This document shows, piece after piece, positions 63,881 through 64,000 of a stretch of 64,000 nucleotides of DNA (positions are counted from its first letter, which is position 1; each line of letters starts with the position of its first letter). Position numbers and translations under genes: made by a program. The notes under the pieces are model-generated. The model worked only from the letters and a program-made list of their open reading frames with translations. It did not search any database and had not been told where the DNA came from. The stretch comes from Viscum album. Its lineage: Eukaryota > Streptophyta > Magnoliopsida > Santalales > Viscaceae. Location of the stretch: contig OY728165.1 in the NCBI GenBank assembly GCA_963277665.1, positions 1,761,082,772 through 1,761,146,771 of the forward strand, written 5' to 3'.

Positions 63881-64000
63881 ATGTTTGGAAGAACCAGTTC
63901 ATAAAAAATATGATGAGACAGATCCAAAAAAACCAAAACCCTCCATTGAATAACTTAAGTATTAAATGTCATTCATAGACATTAATGATATATAGGGTGA

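Larger units (their letters stand above)
26980..64000 (+). mobile_element. G3: Ty3/gypsy chromovirus with nested insertions
   Basis: A plus-strand gypsy element of Tekay/Del type forms the outer shell of this half of the window. Its 5' LTR is in two parts (26980-29269 and 51266-53431), split by the copia tandem. The internal region (53432-58154, ~4.7 kb, a normal size for a chromovirus) carries gag, protease, RT, RNase H, integrase and a chromodomain-like tail. Its 3' LTR starts at 58155 and is interrupted at 59056 by C3. The two 5' parts add up to ~4.46 kb, close to the 4.39 kb intact LTR of G2. The right end lies outside the window. Confidence 0.8.
59056..64000 (+). mobile_element. C3: Ty1/copia element (SIRE-like), cut by window end
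   Basis: A plus-strand copia element lies in the G3 3' LTR. The 5' LTR (59056-60777) is followed by an initiator-Met primer-binding site, gag, a zinc knuckle, coiled-coil-like sequence, protease and integrase up to the window edge. RT, RNase H and the 3' LTR lie outside. Its LTR and leader differ from the C1/C2 family. It includes a capsid domain that C1 and C2 lack. Confidence 0.78.

Overview
The window is intergenic DNA from a large, A+T-rich nuclear genome, almost certainly a seed plant. No intact host gene, rRNA or functional tRNA is visible. What can be recognised is a graveyard of degenerate retrotransposons: Ty3/gypsy elements of Tekay/Del chromovirus type (called G1, G2, G3), Ty1/copia elements of SIRE/Maximus type (C1, C2, C3), and one L1-like LINE. 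The evidence for a plant is initiator-Met primer-binding sites, a gypsy integrase followed by a chromodomain-like tail, a SIRE-style copia gag with coiled coil, and a LINE with a C-terminal RNase H. All reading frames carry many stops and shifts, so every coding entry is a pseudogene.

Layout. 1-2865: A+T-rich, nothing recognised. 2866-13147: G1, a minus-strand gypsy element with ~4 kb LTRs and a short internal region that holds only a gag relic. 13148-22950: A+T-rich spacer with one sharp G+C-richer island (19840-20680) of unknown nature. 22960-24760: plus-strand LINE relic (end of RT, zinc-finger region, RNase H). 24761-26979: spacer.

26980-64000 is one nested stack. The oldest layer is G3, a plus-strand gypsy element whose 5' LTR starts at 26980 and resumes at 51266; its gag, protease, RT, RNase H, integrase and chromodomain-like tail run 53432-58140 and its 3' LTR starts at 58155. 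Inside the G3 5' LTR sits a minus-strand copia tandem (29270-51260), flanked by the 5-bp duplication TCAAT and built as LTR1-C1-LTR2-C2-LTR3. Inside C2 sits gypsy G2 (minus strand, from 39095), whose right LTR and the adjoining copia sequence were later cut by a deletion with a 43-bp filler duplication at the join. Inside the G3 3' LTR sits a plus-strand copia, C3, which runs off the right edge.

The most interesting signals are inside the gypsy LTRs. Each LTR carries three spaced stem-loop modules with a shared CGTACGTACG-containing loop and different but self-complementary stems, plus a separate 8-bp hairpin whose arms change in a compensatory way between copies. G1 and G2 also share an antisense tRNA-like (SINE-like) segment with Pol III box motifs. 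They look like non-autonomous gag-only derivatives, and G3 could represent the autonomous lineage that mobilised them.
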